Origin: Bacteroidota bacterium
GTDB taxonomy: Bacteria > Bacteroidota > Bacteroidia > UKL13-3
Reading direction: 5' to 3'
Length of the DNA stretch: 40,299 bases
NCBI GenBank assembly: GCA_947491825.1
Contig: CANLLM010000009.1
Location: forward strand, 1-40,299
The notes under the pieces were generated by a model, which was not told the origin of the DNA, ran no database searches, and saw only the letters and a program-made list of their open reading frames with translations. This document shows, one piece after another, positions 16,778 to 27,866 of this stretch; the stretch's first letter is position 1; the number at the start of each line of letters is the position of its first letter. Position numbers and translations under genes: made by a program.

Positions 16778-19114
16778 CTATGCGTTTATTTTAAGTTTAG
16801 CAAATTTAAGCACCAGCATTTTTTTGCCTTGCGCGCCAAAATCTATTTGTGCTTTGCGGTTATCACCTGCTCCTTCCATTACTATTACCAAGCCTTTACC
16901 AAAACGTTGGTGTTCTACATTCATTCCAACAGCAAGTAACGAGGTATCATCACCCACAAAATCAGTATCTATAGATGCAGGTTGTGATACGGCCTTGTTA
17001 ATGGGTTTAAAGTTTTTAGGAACAATAACCGTAGGCTGGGCAGCGGCAGGTTTGTTGGCTCGGGTTGATTCAGTTAACTTTTTAGTGTAACTGCTCATTT
17101 GGTATGGTTTGCGTTGCTCTGAAGCAGGTTGATTGCTGTTGTACAACCCTTCAACTATTAAATATTGAGGGTCTATTTCTTGCAAAAACCTGCTTGGTTC
17201 GCAATTAATCATAGATCCAAATTTAAACCTTGATGTAGCAAATGATAAGGTTAATTTTTTCTCGGCACGGGTTAAAGCCACATAAAACAAACGCCTTTCT
17301 TCTTCCAAATCTTGTCGGCTATTTAAGCTAAGTTGAGATGGAAATAGATTTTCCTCTAAACCTACAATGTGTACGTTAGTAAACTCCAATCCCTTACTTC
17401 CATGTATGGTCATCATAACTACTTTATCATTGTCATCATCATTTCCCCTATCGGCATCTGTTAATAGGGCAATGTCTTGCATGTAATCCGGTAAGGTATT
17501 ACCACGTAGCACGGCATCATCATCAGCAACTTCTTCAATACTAAACTCTTTTATACCGTTCAATAGCTCTTCAATGTTTTCGTAACGCGCAATTCCTTCG
17601 ACTGTTTTATCATCGTATAACGATTTTAGTAAACCCGTTTGTTTGGCCACATGCATGGCGGTTTCATATGCGGGTTTGGCTGTAAAGGTTTGAAAACTTC
17701 GAATCATTAATACAAAATCGGTTAATATATTAGCAGATTTTAAACCAAAATAATGTGCATTCTCCATAATCTCGAACCATGCTTTATTGTGCTCAGCAGC
17801 AAGTATAGTAAGTTGGTCGATCGTGGTTTTACCTATACCACGTGTAGGGTAATTAATAACGCGTTTTAAAGCTTCTTCATCGCTTGAGTTAATAATTAAA
17901 CGGAAGTATGCCAACAAATCTTTAATCTCTTTGCGCTGGTAAAATGACAATCCACCATAAATTTTATACGGAATATTCATCTTACGTAAAGCTTCTTCTA
18001 AACTACGACTTTGTGCATTGGTACGGTATAAAATGGCAAAATCTTTATTATTCAGGTGTTGGTTCATTTTATCCTGAAAAATAGCTGATGCCACCATCTT
18101 GCCCTCTTCATTATCTGTTAATGCGCGGAAAACACGAATGCGATCGCCTAATTCATTTTGCGTAAAGACTTTTTTTTCTATTTGCTCTTTATTTTGTTTA
18201 ATGATGGAGTTGGCCGCATTAACAATGGTTTTGGTACTGCGGTAATTTTCTTCCAACTTAAACACTTTGGTGTCTGGAAAATCTTTGTGAAAGTTTAAAA
18301 TATTTTTGATGGTTGCACCACGAAACGCATAAATACTTTGTGCATCATCGCCCACTACTGCAATATTTTGGTATACGTTAGACAACATTCTGATGATGGA
18401 ATATTGTGCATGGTTTGTATCCTGAAACTCATCAACCATTATATACTTAAACATGTGTTGGTATTTGTTTAACACATCGGGGTAGTTGTGCAGTAACTCG
18501 TGTGTTTTTAGCAACAAATCATCAAAATCCATGGCACTTGCCCTAAAGCAACGTTGCTCGTATGTTGTATAAATGGCTCCAAAACGCGGACGACCAATGG
18601 TCTCGTCAAATGAGGCATTTTCAGGATCTTGATTGTAGGCTGCTGCTTTAACTAATGCATTTTTTGCTGCTGAAATACGTCCTAAAATTTGTGCTGGTTT
18701 GTACATCTTATCATCTAGCTTCATCTCGGCCACAATAGATTTTATTAAACTTTTTGCATCATCACTATCATAAATGGTGAAGTTACGCGGGTAACCTACC
18801 TTCTCACTTTCAATACGTAATATACGGGCAAAAATACTGTGAAAAGTACCCATCCAAAGGTTTTTGGCTTCGGCACCAACCACACTTACAATGCGCTCAC
18901 GCATTTCTTTGCTGGCTTTATTGGTAAAGGTTAAGGCTAAAATATTAAAGGCATCAACGCCTTGCTCTAACATGTATGCAATACGGTAAGTAAGTACCCT
19001 GGTTTTGCCCGATCCTGCTCCTGCCACTATCATCACAGGCCCGTCTATTTGCTGAACTGCCGCACGCTGCGGTTCATTTAATTGATCTAAATAATTCACG
19101 TGGTAAAAGTACAA
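16778..19114 (-). CDS. UvrD/PcrA-type superfamily 1 DNA helicase
   Basis: LNEPQRAAV, AGAGSGKTRVLTYRIAYM, DEFQDTNHAQY, VVGDDAQSIYAFRGA, EENYRST, TIHGSKGLEF, VALTRAEKKL; a GTG 15 nt inside the ORF is an alternative start. Confidence 0.93.
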   Translation of the reverse strand: MYFYHVNYLDQLNEPQRAAVQQIDGPVMIVAGAGSGKTRVLTYRIAYMLEQGVDAFNILALTFTNKASKEMRERIVSVVGAEAKNLWMGTFHSIFARILRIESEKVGYPRNFTIYDSDDAKSLIKSIVAEMKLDDKMYKPAQILGRISAAKNALVKAAAYNQDPENASFDETIGRPRFGAIYTTYEQRCFRASAMDFDDLLLKTHELLHNYPDVLNKYQHMFKYIMVDEFQDTNHAQYSIIRMLSNVYQNIAVVGDDAQSIYAFRGATIKNILNFHKDFPDTKVFKLEENYRSTKTIVNAANSIIKQNKEQIEKKVFTQNELGDRIRVFRALTDNEEGKMVASAIFQDKMNQHLNNKDFAILYRTNAQSRSLEEALRKMNIPYKIYGGLSFYQRKEIKDLLAYFRLIINSSDEEALKRVINYPTRGIGKTTIDQLTILAAEHNKAWFEIMENAHYFGLKSANILTDFVLMIRSFQTFTAKPAYETAMHVAKQTGLLKSLYDDKTVEGIARYENIEELLNGIKEFSIEEVADDDAVLRGNTLPDYMQDIALLTDADRGNDDDNDKVVMMTIHGSKGLEFTNVHIVGLEENLFPSQLSLNSRQDLEEERRLFYVALTRAEKKLTLSFATSRFKFGSMINCEPSRFLQEIDPQYLIVEGLYNSNQPASEQRKPYQMSSYTKKLTESTRANKPAAAQPTVIVPKNFKPINKAVSQPASIDTDFVGDDTSLLAVGMNVEHQRFGKGLVIVMEGAGDNRKAQIDFGAQGKKMLVLKFAKLKINA

Positions 19115-19150
19115 TAAATTACGCTATGCCATAAGGTAAATATGAACATA

Positions 19151-19179
19151 AAGCCGAATGCGCTAAAGGTATTCGGCTT
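19151..19179 (-). terminator. Intrinsic terminator downstream of the DUF3078 gene
   Basis: Perfect 9-bp stem AAGCCGAAT / ATTCGGCTT followed by TTATGTT on minus strand. Confidence 0.6.
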
Positions 19180-19199
19180 ATAATAAAATTATAATGTGA

Positions 19200-20117
19200 T
19201 TACTTACTTGTATCACTAAAAGTATACATTACCCCTAGCGATATTACTTGAGAATATTGAATGTCTTTATCTTGATCAAAATCGTATAACAATACGCCAT
19301 TTAAGTTGGTGCTGATATACTTATTTACCTTGGCAGTAATACTTATATCTAAACGACTAACAATGTATTTAGCAGATAGCCTATCGTAATCAAGCAAACC
19401 CATATAACGGGCTTTTATTTTCAAGTTTTCCATCACCTCTTTATCAAAGTTAAATACGGTTTGGAAAACAATTTGGTTGCGCATATTCGCGCCCCGTTTA
19501 ACTCCATAAAGCTCATTAAACTCTTTGGCGGTTGAACTATAGGTATTGTAAAGTTGTTGGTCGGTAACAAAGGTTTGACGCAAAGCTCCTAACCCAAATT
19601 GTGCACTAAAATAATTGATGGGCTTGTATTCAAAACCAAGTGCTTCGGTTAAATAACCTGGTGATAAAAAAGCTGAGATTCTTTTTGATTGCTCGGCTCC
19701 ATTCACCAATTTGTATTCAAAACCTGCATCAAACTGACTCATAAAGTTTACTGAAGTAAATAAATTCCAGTAGTTTGATATTTTATGAGAGAACTTAGAA
19801 TCGAAAAATATACGATCCGCATTTTTTCTAAGGTCTTGTCCTTCGTTTTTAACAGTACCATAAAGTAACTGTAAATCGTTGGTCCACTCATTTTGTTCGG
19901 TTTTACGAACAGACTTTGCATTTAAAAACGTACCCAACGAAATGGAGTTAATACCCCCAGCTTTCCAGTTTACACTGTAGCTGGCTTGTGTTATATTTAG
20001 TCCTGTTTCTAGGTTAGTTTCCCATTTAGAAACAGGTTTAGGTTTGTTGGGTGTATCTGTTTGAGCCAATAAAAAAAAAGGCGAAAAAACACTTAGCAAT
20101 AGAAAAAATGTCCTCAT
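19200..20117 (-). CDS. DUF3078 domain-containing secreted protein
   Basis: Signal peptide; WETNLETGLNITQASYSVNWKAGGINSISLGTFLNAKSVRKTEQNEWTNDLQLLYG...FDSKFSHKISNYWNLFTSVNFMSQF pattern. Confidence 0.8.
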   Translation of the reverse strand: MRTFFLLLSVFSPFFLLAQTDTPNKPKPVSKWETNLETGLNITQASYSVNWKAGGINSISLGTFLNAKSVRKTEQNEWTNDLQLLYGTVKNEGQDLRKNADRIFFDSKFSHKISNYWNLFTSVNFMSQFDAGFEYKLVNGAEQSKRISAFLSPGYLTEALGFEYKPINYFSAQFGLGALRQTFVTDQQLYNTYSSTAKEFNELYGVKRGANMRNQIVFQTVFNFDKEVMENLKIKARYMGLLDYDRLSAKYIVSRLDISITAKVNKYISTNLNGVLLYDFDQDKDIQYSQVISLGVMYTFSDTSK

Positions 20118-20135
20118 GAAAGATTAGATTAAAAG

Positions 20136-21281
20136 TTATGCATTGGCTGATTCAACCAGCTTCAACATCACTTTCAACCTTTCAATCACATAATCTACTT
20201 CTGCTATGGTGTTGCTGCTACCAAAGGAAAAACGCACCGCTGCGCGTTCTCTATTTGCACCAATTGCTTTTAGCACATGCGATCCCACATCACTTCCGCT
20301 GCTGCATGCACTACCACCTGATGCACAAATACCATCAATATCTAACTTAAACAATAACATTTCGCCAACAGGGCTAGGAGGGAATGATACATTTAAAACG
20401 GTATAAGACGAAGTGCCTTCGGCATCACCATTAAATGCTATTCCGGGAATATTTTCTTTTAATTGGGCAATGAAATAGTTTTTTAATTCTTGCAAACGCT
20501 TTTTGTCTTCCTCCATGTGAGCTAAACTTATCTCCAATGCTTTAGCCAAACCCACTATGCCATAAACGTTTTCAGTTCCACCACGCATGTTACGCTCTTG
20601 CGCACCTCCCGTAATAAATGGATGTAACTTAACATTGCTATTGATGTAAATAAAACCAACACCCTTAGGACCATTAAACTTGTGTGCACCAGCTGCAATA
20701 AAATGTACGTTTAACTTACTTAAATCGATAGGCTGGTGACCAACAGTTTGAACCATATCTGAGTGAAACAATGCATTATATGATTTACATAAGTTACCTA
20801 TTTGTTCCAAATCAATCATATTACCCAATTCGTTGTTGCTGTGCATTAAACTAACAAGTGCATTGGTGTTATTTTTTAGCAACTCCTCTAAATGTGCGAC
20901 ATCAACATGGCCGTTTTGAGTAATATTGACCAAATGCATATGAACTTTACCTTGTTGAGCCAATTCTTCAACGGTATGCAAAACAGCATGATGTTCAATG
21001 GCTGAGGTAATGATATTTTTAACACCTAAAGATTCAACAGATTGCCTAATGGCCATATTATCGGCCTCAGTACCACCAGAAGTAAAACAAATTTCGCCAG
21101 GTGTGCACCCCATTAATTTTGCAACGGTTCTGCGGGCATCTTCAACCATGGTTTTAACTTCCCTTCCTTGGGCATGTATTGATGATGGGTTACCGTAGTT
21201 GTGTAACATCATATCAGCTATAACTTTTACCACCTCAGGATGCATGGGTGTTGTTGCTGCGTTGTCGAAATATACTTTCAT
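20136..21281 (-). CDS. Cysteine desulfurase (NifS/IscS class V aminotransferase)
   Basis: MKVYFDNAATTPMHPEV, FTSGGTEADNMAI, HSDMVQTVGH, GAHKFNGPKGVGFIY, CASGGSACSSGSDVGSHVL. Confidence 0.93.
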   Translation of the reverse strand: MKVYFDNAATTPMHPEVVKVIADMMLHNYGNPSSIHAQGREVKTMVEDARRTVAKLMGCTPGEICFTSGGTEADNMAIRQSVESLGVKNIITSAIEHHAVLHTVEELAQQGKVHMHLVNITQNGHVDVAHLEELLKNNTNALVSLMHSNNELGNMIDLEQIGNLCKSYNALFHSDMVQTVGHQPIDLSKLNVHFIAAGAHKFNGPKGVGFIYINSNVKLHPFITGGAQERNMRGGTENVYGIVGLAKALEISLAHMEEDKKRLQELKNYFIAQLKENIPGIAFNGDAEGTSSYTVLNVSFPPSPVGEMLLFKLDIDGICASGGSACSSGSDVGSHVLKAIGANRERAAVRFSFGSSNTIAEVDYVIERLKVMLKLVESANA

Positions 21282-21427
21282 TAGATAATTTAATTAAATA
21301 CGAATGGATAAAAATAGTTAAAATTAAATAAATGCATGTTGGATTATACCACAAATATAAGCCGCCTATTTAATTTTATTACACAAAAAGCCCACACTAT
21401 AATTTGTATATGCTACTTTTGCAAGTA

Positions 21428-22186
21428 ATGAAACGAAACGTATTATTAGTTACAATGAGCTTAAGTATGCTCTGGGGATGCGTATCAAAAAGTAAGTTTA
21501 CCCGAAGCCAAACGGAAGTTTCGCGCTTAAAAAGTGATAGTACTTTATTAGAAAAACGTATAACGCAGTATCAAAACGAAAATGCACATTTACAAACACT
21601 AAGTGCAACCATTGAGCAGTCACTTAACGATCGTTTACAAGAAAAAGAAGATTCGATAACCTTTAAAGAAAAACTACTGAAAGACCGCGAATACAGCCTT
21701 AGAGATATGAAAGCGCGCAAAGAAGAAGAACAAGAAGCCTTTTATAGCCTATCACGTAAAATATTTGCGGCATTTACTGATTATGATGCAAGTACATTAA
21801 CTACCAAAACCAATTGTACCCAAGCGGTAGTGATGGTAAATGATAAAAAAATGTTTGTTGGCAGCAGTTTAAAACCAGAATACTTGGCTACCGAAATAAA
21901 CAACAAGGCGGCTGGCTTATTGGAAAAACATCCTGACTTATTACTTACCATTGTATGTTACGTTGATAGTAGCATACAAATATTGACTAAAGAAGACCTT
22001 TGGAATATAGGGGCTTTGAGGGCTAATTCATTGTCTAAATTGCTTGTATCAAACCATAAAAATCTTGCATTAAGGGTAAAAAGTGCCACTGGTATACCAA
22101 ACAATAGCCAAACATTAAAAAATCAGGCTTACTATACTGAGTACCTTTTTGTGTCTAGTTTAACGCCCTGCATTCCTATAAAATAA
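21428..22186 (+). CDS. Lipoprotein with coiled-coil and degenerate OmpA-like C-terminal domain
   Basis: MKRNVLLVTMSLSMLWGCVSKSK lipobox; Leu/Glu-rich coiled coil; LLTIVCYVDSS...WNIGALRANSLSKLL resembles an OmpA-like fold. Confidence 0.55.
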   Translation: MKRNVLLVTMSLSMLWGCVSKSKFTRSQTEVSRLKSDSTLLEKRITQYQNENAHLQTLSATIEQSLNDRLQEKEDSITFKEKLLKDREYSLRDMKARKEEEQEAFYSLSRKIFAAFTDYDASTLTTKTNCTQAVVMVNDKKMFVGSSLKPEYLATEINNKAAGLLEKHPDLLLTIVCYVDSSIQILTKEDLWNIGALRANSLSKLLVSNHKNLALRVKSATGIPNNSQTLKNQAYYTEYLFVSSLTPCIPIK

Positions 22187-22212
22187 TATTACTTGTTAAC
22201 AAGGCTTAACTT

Positions 22213-23010
22213 TCAAACCGGAATTTCGTATTCGGCACTTACATCGGTAAGTACCTCGGCAAATGTAGGAGTAACTAAAATTGTGTGCTCAAATTGTGCG
22301 GATAGCTTTCCATCAATTGTGCGGGCTGTCCAACCATCGTTTTTATCAACCTTAGCTCGGGCCTTACCGGCATTTATCATGGGTTCGATGGTAAATATCA
22401 TACCAGGCTGCATAACGGGTCCTGTGTTTGCATCAGCAATATGGCTCACTTCAGGTTCTTCATGAAACTTCAATCCAACTCCATGTCCGCAAAACTCATA
22501 TACCGTGCTGTAACCGTGTTTTACCGCATAACGATTTATCGCATAACCAATATCACCAATGCGCTTACCAGGTATGCATTGCGCAATACCTAGGCGTAGA
22601 CACTCTTTGGTAACTGCAATTAATTTTTCGGCATGTTCTGTAACCTCACCAACTGTATACATGGTACTGGTATCTCCATAATAACCCTTTAATATTGTTG
22701 TTATATCTACATTTAAAATATCTCCATCCCGCAATTCTAACTTGCCTGGTATACCATGGCAAATTACATCATTTACAGAAATGCAGCTAGCCTTGGTGTA
22801 TCCATGGTAGCCAATGGTTGCCGGAATGGCAGCATTATCGCGCATAAATTGCTCCGCCAAATCATTAATATAACCGGTTGTTACACCTGCTTTTATATAT
22901 GGTGCAACTGCTTTTAATGTTTGCCCCGCAAGCTTACTTGCCTTGCGTATACCATCTATTTGTTCAGGTGTTTTTATAATTATTTTCGACTTGGTATCTC
23001 TAAAAGCCAT
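22213..23010 (-). CDS. map: Type I methionine aminopeptidase
   Basis: SVNDVICHGIPG, GDILNVDITTILKGYYGDTSTMY, CGHGVGLKFHEEPEV, IFTIEPMIN. Confidence 0.95.
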   Translation of the reverse strand: MAFRDTKSKIIIKTPEQIDGIRKASKLAGQTLKAVAPYIKAGVTTGYINDLAEQFMRDNAAIPATIGYHGYTKASCISVNDVICHGIPGKLELRDGDILNVDITTILKGYYGDTSTMYTVGEVTEHAEKLIAVTKECLRLGIAQCIPGKRIGDIGYAINRYAVKHGYSTVYEFCGHGVGLKFHEEPEVSHIADANTGPVMQPGMIFTIEPMINAGKARAKVDKNDGWTARTIDGKLSAQFEHTILVTPTFAEVLTDVSAEYEIPV

Positions 23011-23054
23011 TTTTATACTTATTAACTACGCTAACAATTATTGAACAATATATT

Positions 23055-25769
23055 TTACAAACTTGATAAACTACCCCTTAGTACTTCAATTTTAGCAACG
23101 GCATCAGCTTTTTTCTGGCGCTCTTTTTCAACCAAATCAGGCTTTGCGTTAGCCACAAATTTTTCGTTACTTAATTTTGTATCAACAGATTTCATAAAGC
23201 CTTCAAGGTATTCTATCTCTTTGTATATTTTGGCTTTTTCAGCTTCCACATCAATCTGAAGGTTTAAAAATGCATATACTTCATCAGTACCAACAGGCAA
23301 TAAAACTGCTTTATCCTGCTTCTCGTTTACAAAGTTAAGGTTTGCAATATTGGCTAACTTTTTAATTAAAAAAGCATACGGTTTATACATTTCCTCTTGG
23401 GTTGACTTGATAGCAATATCAAATGTTTCCTTAGGACTAATGCCTTTGCTGTTGCGCAAGTTTCTTATTTGTTGTATCACCTCAAAGGCTAAATCTAATT
23501 TAGGTGCAATAACCTTATTTATGATTTGGGTTGATCCAAAAGGATAAGTTGCAACACATATAGATGCACTTTCTTTTCTAGTAGTTAAACTTTGCCAAAT
23601 TTCTTCGGTAATAAAAGGCATAAATGGATGCAACAAGCGCATCAACTCATCAAAAAATTTAATGGTTTGATTGTAGGTTGATTCATTAATTGGCTTACCG
23701 TATTCTGGTTTAATCATCTCTAAATACCAAGCACAATAGTCGTCCCAAATCAGCTTATACATGCTCATTAGCACCTCGCTTAATTTGTAGTCGGTATACT
23801 TTTCACTAATTTCCGCATATGCATCATTTAGTTTACCATTAAACCAATCGGCACTAATTTTATTACTTTCTAAAATTTCGGCATCAAATTCGTCATCAGG
23901 TTTTATCTCCAACCCTTTAACCAAACGAAACGCATTCCAGATTTTGTTGGCAAAATTACGTCCTTGTTCTACTTGGCTCTCATCAAACAAAATATCGTTA
24001 CCTGCAGGCGAACTAAGCAACATTCCCATACGTACACCATCAGCACCGTGTTGTGCAATTAAATCTAACGGATCGGGCGAATTACCCAATGATTTACTCA
24101 TTTTTCTGCGTTGTTTATCTCGAACAATACCCGTAAAATAAACGTTATTGAATGGCTTCTCACCCATCCATTCATATCCAGCCATAATCATACGTGCCAC
24201 CCAGAAAAACATAATTTCGGGTGCAGTAACTAAATCGTTGGTTGGGTAATAGTATTTAATATCGGCATTCACTTTACTGACTTTGCCGTTATCCATTTTT
24301 TCAAATCCATCAAACACACTTATTGGCCACAACCAAGAACTAAACCAGGTATCAACTACGTCATCATCTTGTTTTAACTGTTGGGTATTAGCGGTAGGAA
24401 ATTGAAGCTTAAATTGCACTATGGCTTCGTTGTGTGTTTTTGCCACAACAAAGTTACCTTCCTCATCATACCAAGCCGGAATGCGCTGTCCCCACCACAA
24501 TTGACGACTGATACACCAATCTTTAATGTTATCAATCCAATGTTTGTATGTGTTTTTCATGTTGGCAGGATGAAACTTAATTTCATCATTCATCACTGCA
24601 TCTAACACTTTTGGGTTTTTAGCTACAAATTTCTTCATATCAACCCACCACTGCAAAGTTAAACGTGGTTCAATTACTGCACCCGTGCGCTCACTGGTTC
24701 CAACTTGATTTTTATATTCGTCAATTTTTAAAATATGGCCTGCTTCTTCTAAGTGTACTGCAATTTCTCTGCGAACTTCAAAACGATCTTTACCAATGTA
24801 ACGCGGGTCAATTGCTTTCTCGTTTAAAAATCCTTCTTCATTTAAAATGTCAATTACTTCTAAGTTATATTTCTTACCTAACTCATAATCATTTTTATCG
24901 TGCGCAGGAGTTACTTTTAAGCAACCAGTACCAAATTCCATATCAACATATTCATCGGCAATAATGGTTATAGGCCTGTTAATAAAAGGCACCAAAACTT
25001 GCTTGCCCACCAAATGTTTAAACCGTTCATCATTGGGGTTTACGCATATACCAGCATCGGCCAAAATGGTTTCAGGGCGGGTGGTTGCTATGGTAATAAA
25101 ATCAGCACTGTTAATGTTCGAATTCTTAATTTCAGCTATCGAGCTTTCGGTTAAATGATACTTTATAAAGTATAGTTTTGATTGTACATCTTTAAAAATA
25201 ACCTCTTCATCACTTAATGCAGTTTTACCTTGAGGATCCCAATTAACCATCCTTAGTTCACGGTAGATTAATCCTTTGTTATATAAATCAATGAAAGTAT
25301 TAATAACAGCCTCGCTCATCTTAGGCTCCATCGTAAAGCGCGTGCGATCCCAATCGCAACTGGCGCCAAGTTTCTCTAGCTGCTTTAAAATAATCCCTCC
25401 GTATTTCTCTTTCCACTCCCAAGCATATTTCAAAAATTCATCTCTGCTTAGGTCTGATTTTTTGATACCTTTTTCGCGTAACATCTGAACCACCTTAGCC
25501 TCGGTAGCAATAGACGCATGGTCGGTACCTGCAACCCAAAGTGCATTTTTACCTTGCATACGTGCTTTACGTACCAATACATCTTGTATGGTGTTATTTA
25601 GCATATGGCCCATGTGCAAGACACCAGTAACATTAGGTGGTGGTATTACAATGGTAAAAGGCTCACGCTCATCTGGAGTGCTTTTAAATAACTTATTGTT
25701 GAGCCAATAGCTATACCATTTATCTTCTATTTGTTGCGGGGCGTAAATTTTTGTTATCTCGTTACTCAT
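23055..25769 (-). CDS. valS: Valyl-tRNA synthetase
   Basis: IPPPNVTGVLHMGHMLNNTIQD (HIGH), VAGTDHASIATEAKV, KMSKSLGNSPDPLDLI (KMSKS), C-terminal coiled coil; start at the internal Met MSNEITKIYAPQQIEDKWYSYW. Confidence 0.95.
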   Translation of the reverse strand: MSNEITKIYAPQQIEDKWYSYWLNNKLFKSTPDEREPFTIVIPPPNVTGVLHMGHMLNNTIQDVLVRKARMQGKNALWVAGTDHASIATEAKVVQMLREKGIKKSDLSRDEFLKYAWEWKEKYGGIILKQLEKLGASCDWDRTRFTMEPKMSEAVINTFIDLYNKGLIYRELRMVNWDPQGKTALSDEEVIFKDVQSKLYFIKYHLTESSIAEIKNSNINSADFITIATTRPETILADAGICVNPNDERFKHLVGKQVLVPFINRPITIIADEYVDMEFGTGCLKVTPAHDKNDYELGKKYNLEVIDILNEEGFLNEKAIDPRYIGKDRFEVRREIAVHLEEAGHILKIDEYKNQVGTSERTGAVIEPRLTLQWWVDMKKFVAKNPKVLDAVMNDEIKFHPANMKNTYKHWIDNIKDWCISRQLWWGQRIPAWYDEEGNFVVAKTHNEAIVQFKLQFPTANTQQLKQDDDVVDTWFSSWLWPISVFDGFEKMDNGKVSKVNADIKYYYPTNDLVTAPEIMFFWVARMIMAGYEWMGEKPFNNVYFTGIVRDKQRRKMSKSLGNSPDPLDLIAQHGADGVRMGMLLSSPAGNDILFDESQVEQGRNFANKIWNAFRLVKGLEIKPDDEFDAEILESNKISADWFNGKLNDAYAEISEKYTDYKLSEVLMSMYKLIWDDYCAWYLEMIKPEYGKPINESTYNQTIKFFDELMRLLHPFMPFITEEIWQSLTTRKESASICVATYPFGSTQIINKVIAPKLDLAFEVIQQIRNLRNSKGISPKETFDIAIKSTQEEMYKPYAFLIKKLANIANLNFVNEKQDKAVLLPVGTDEVYAFLNLQIDVEAEKAKIYKEIEYLEGFMKSVDTKLSNEKFVANAKPDLVEKERQKKADAVAKIEVLRGSLSSL

Positions 25770-26018
25770 TGTGATGCAAAATAATGGTGGCTGTTGTAAT
25801 CCCAAAATTGTAAACCAACAATTTGAAAATTAGCTCAAATAATCAATTGCAGCTTTAAAAAAAGACCAATTTGATATAGTTGGGCTTACCGCGTTTAGTG
25901 CTATTTGTTAACTTTTGCTGGTTTACTTCAAATCACTGCGGTCATTCAGCATGTATTAATGCTATATTTGAGATTAGCCAATTCTTGTTTAATTAGGATA
26001 TTGAGGATTGAATTAATA

Positions 26019-26055
26019 AAAAACCCCGACACGCGTTTGCGAACCGGGGCTTTTT
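26019..26055 (-). terminator. Intrinsic terminator after rplS
   Basis: aaccccg...cggggctt stem with T-run on minus strand. Confidence 0.65.
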
Positions 26056-26072
26056 AATCAACTATGAAAAAA

Positions 26073-26429
26073 TTAACCTCTTCTTTCTTTAACACGGGCT
26101 TTTTTACCTGTAAGCTTGCGTAGGTAGAATAAACGCGCTCTGCGCACTTTACCACGGCTAATTAACTCGATTTTGTCGATATTAGGCGAAAACAAAGGGA
26201 AAATACGCTCAACACCAACACCATTACTCATTTTACGTACTGTAAATGTGCAACTGATGCCACTATTACGTTTTTGTAATACGACACCTTGGTACTGCTG
26301 GATACGTTCTTTTGCTCCCTCTTTAATTTTGTAGTATACATTTACTGTATCACCTGCTATAAAAGAAGGTAAGTTTTTATCAGCGATAAATTCGCTTTCA
26401 ATTAATTTTATTGCCTCAACTGCGTTCAT
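26073..26429 (-). CDS. rplS: 50S ribosomal protein L19
   Basis: [35 protein letters not shown]...[40 protein letters not shown]. Confidence 0.97.
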   Translation of the reverse strand: MNAVEAIKLIESEFIADKNLPSFIAGDTVNVYYKIKEGAKERIQQYQGVVLQKRNSGISCTFTVRKMSNGVGVERIFPLFSPNIDKIELISRGKVRRARLFYLRKLTGKKARVKERRG

Positions 26430-26549
26430 TACGATAATGTTTTATTTTTAACGGACTGCGAAAGTACAGCTTCTATTCTAAATAAAAAATATTTTTCAAT
26501 AATTTCTAATTAACCCTTTAAAACAAACTAATTATGGCTTGTTTTTACC

Positions 26550-27236
26550 CTATCCATTAGCATCATCAAGAAGTTCTGGACGTTTTTGTTTGGTACGTAA
26601 AACACTTTGTTCATGCCTCCACTCCTCTATTTTAGCTTGATGGCCACTTAACAACACATCAGGCACTTTCCAGCCTTTGTATTCGGCAGGGCGCGTATAC
26701 ACAGGTGGACTAATCAAATCATCCTGAAATGAATCGCTTAAGGCCGATTGTTCATCGCCAATTGCACCTGGTATCAATCGCACAATTGTATCAACTATTA
26801 CTGCTGTAGCCAACTCGCCTCCTGTTAGGACGTAATTACCTAAACTTACCTCACGCGTAATTAAATGATCGCGCACACGCTCATCAACCCCTTTGTAATG
26901 TCCGCACAAAAACATAATATTCTGTTTGGTTGATAATTGATTGGCCATTTTCTGATCAAACAACTCACCATCAGGACTCAGGTATATGATTTCATCGTAA
27001 GTGTTTTTTTCTTTTAAAGCGGAGATGCAAGAATCGATAGGTTCTATTTGCATGACCATACCTGCTCCGCCTCCAAACGGATAATCATCAACCGAACGCT
27101 GTTTACTTTTACTGTAATCACGAATGTTGTGCAAACCGATATTTACCAACTTATTGGCTACAGCACGTTTTATGATGGAATGTCCAAACGGACTTTCAAA
27201 CATTTCGGGAAATAATGTAAGTATGTCTATGTTCAT
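26550..27236 (-). CDS. trmD: tRNA (guanine-N1)-methyltransferase
   Basis: [63 protein letters not shown]. Confidence 0.97.
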   Translation of the reverse strand: MNIDILTLFPEMFESPFGHSIIKRAVANKLVNIGLHNIRDYSKSKQRSVDDYPFGGGAGMVMQIEPIDSCISALKEKNTYDEIIYLSPDGELFDQKMANQLSTKQNIMFLCGHYKGVDERVRDHLITREVSLGNYVLTGGELATAVIVDTIVRLIPGAIGDEQSALSDSFQDDLISPPVYTRPAEYKGWKVPDVLLSGHQAKIEEWRHEQSVLRTKQKRPELLDDANG

Positions 27237-27333
27237 GCCGTTTTATTGTTTTGGGTGGGCGGAGTGGTAACTAATTATGCTATCCTTAACGATAAATTTA
27301 GCGTTGCAAACGCAGTAAAGTAGCGTTTAAAAA

Positions 27334-27849
27334 TTATTCATATAATTCAAAAAAACCTTCAGGCAGGTTTAAGTAAATAATTTCTTGTTCCTCATTCACA
27401 TCATGAATAAAGGCTTCAACCATTGGTATCATAACTTGTTGCTCTTTATAATGAGTAATCAACATAGTTTGTTGAGGCAACTCTTCAGTAGCCACAATTT
27501 CTCCTATTTCACCCAGGTTAATATCCACCAATTTAAACCCATTTAAGTTAAAATCGCCCGCTTTGGGCTTAGTCTTTCCTTTAGTTTTGGGCACTAATAG
27601 TTTAAAACCCAGATAAGCTTGGGCTTGCTCCATACTGTTGATGCCTTCTAATTTAACAAGCCATTCATCATGGTGTGCCGCTTGAGCTTGTTCGATATAA
27701 AATGGAACGGGCTTTTCTCGAATTTCGAGAAAAGCCCATTCAATTAATTTAACCTTTATATCGGTAACAATTTTAAACTCACCTTTAGTACCATGCGTTT
27801 TAACAACAGTACCAGCTTCCATGAAATCTTTTTTTAGGATGGATTTCAA
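27334..27849 (-). CDS. rimM: 16S rRNA processing protein RimM
   Basis: TVVKTHGTKGEFKIVT N-terminus, PRC-barrel-like C-terminus, rpsP-rimM-trmD-rplS context. Confidence 0.93.
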   Translation of the reverse strand: MKSILKKDFMEAGTVVKTHGTKGEFKIVTDIKVKLIEWAFLEIREKPVPFYIEQAQAAHHDEWLVKLEGINSMEQAQAYLGFKLLVPKTKGKTKPKAGDFNLNGFKLVDINLGEIGEIVATEELPQQTMLITHYKEQQVMIPMVEAFIHDVNEEQEIIYLNLPEGFFELYE

Positions 27850-27866
27850 AGTTGTTGAGTTAGAAA

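Noticed and set aside
14945-19114. DEAD-box helicase and UvrD helicase considered as a defence or nuclease-helicase system
   Set aside because: Both look like standard housekeeping families, separated by repeat-containing intergenic DNA, with no nuclease, methylase or other effector nearby.
23041-25488. Many + strand ORFs of 64-99 aa within 23-25.5 kb
   Set aside because: All antisense to the intact valS frame.
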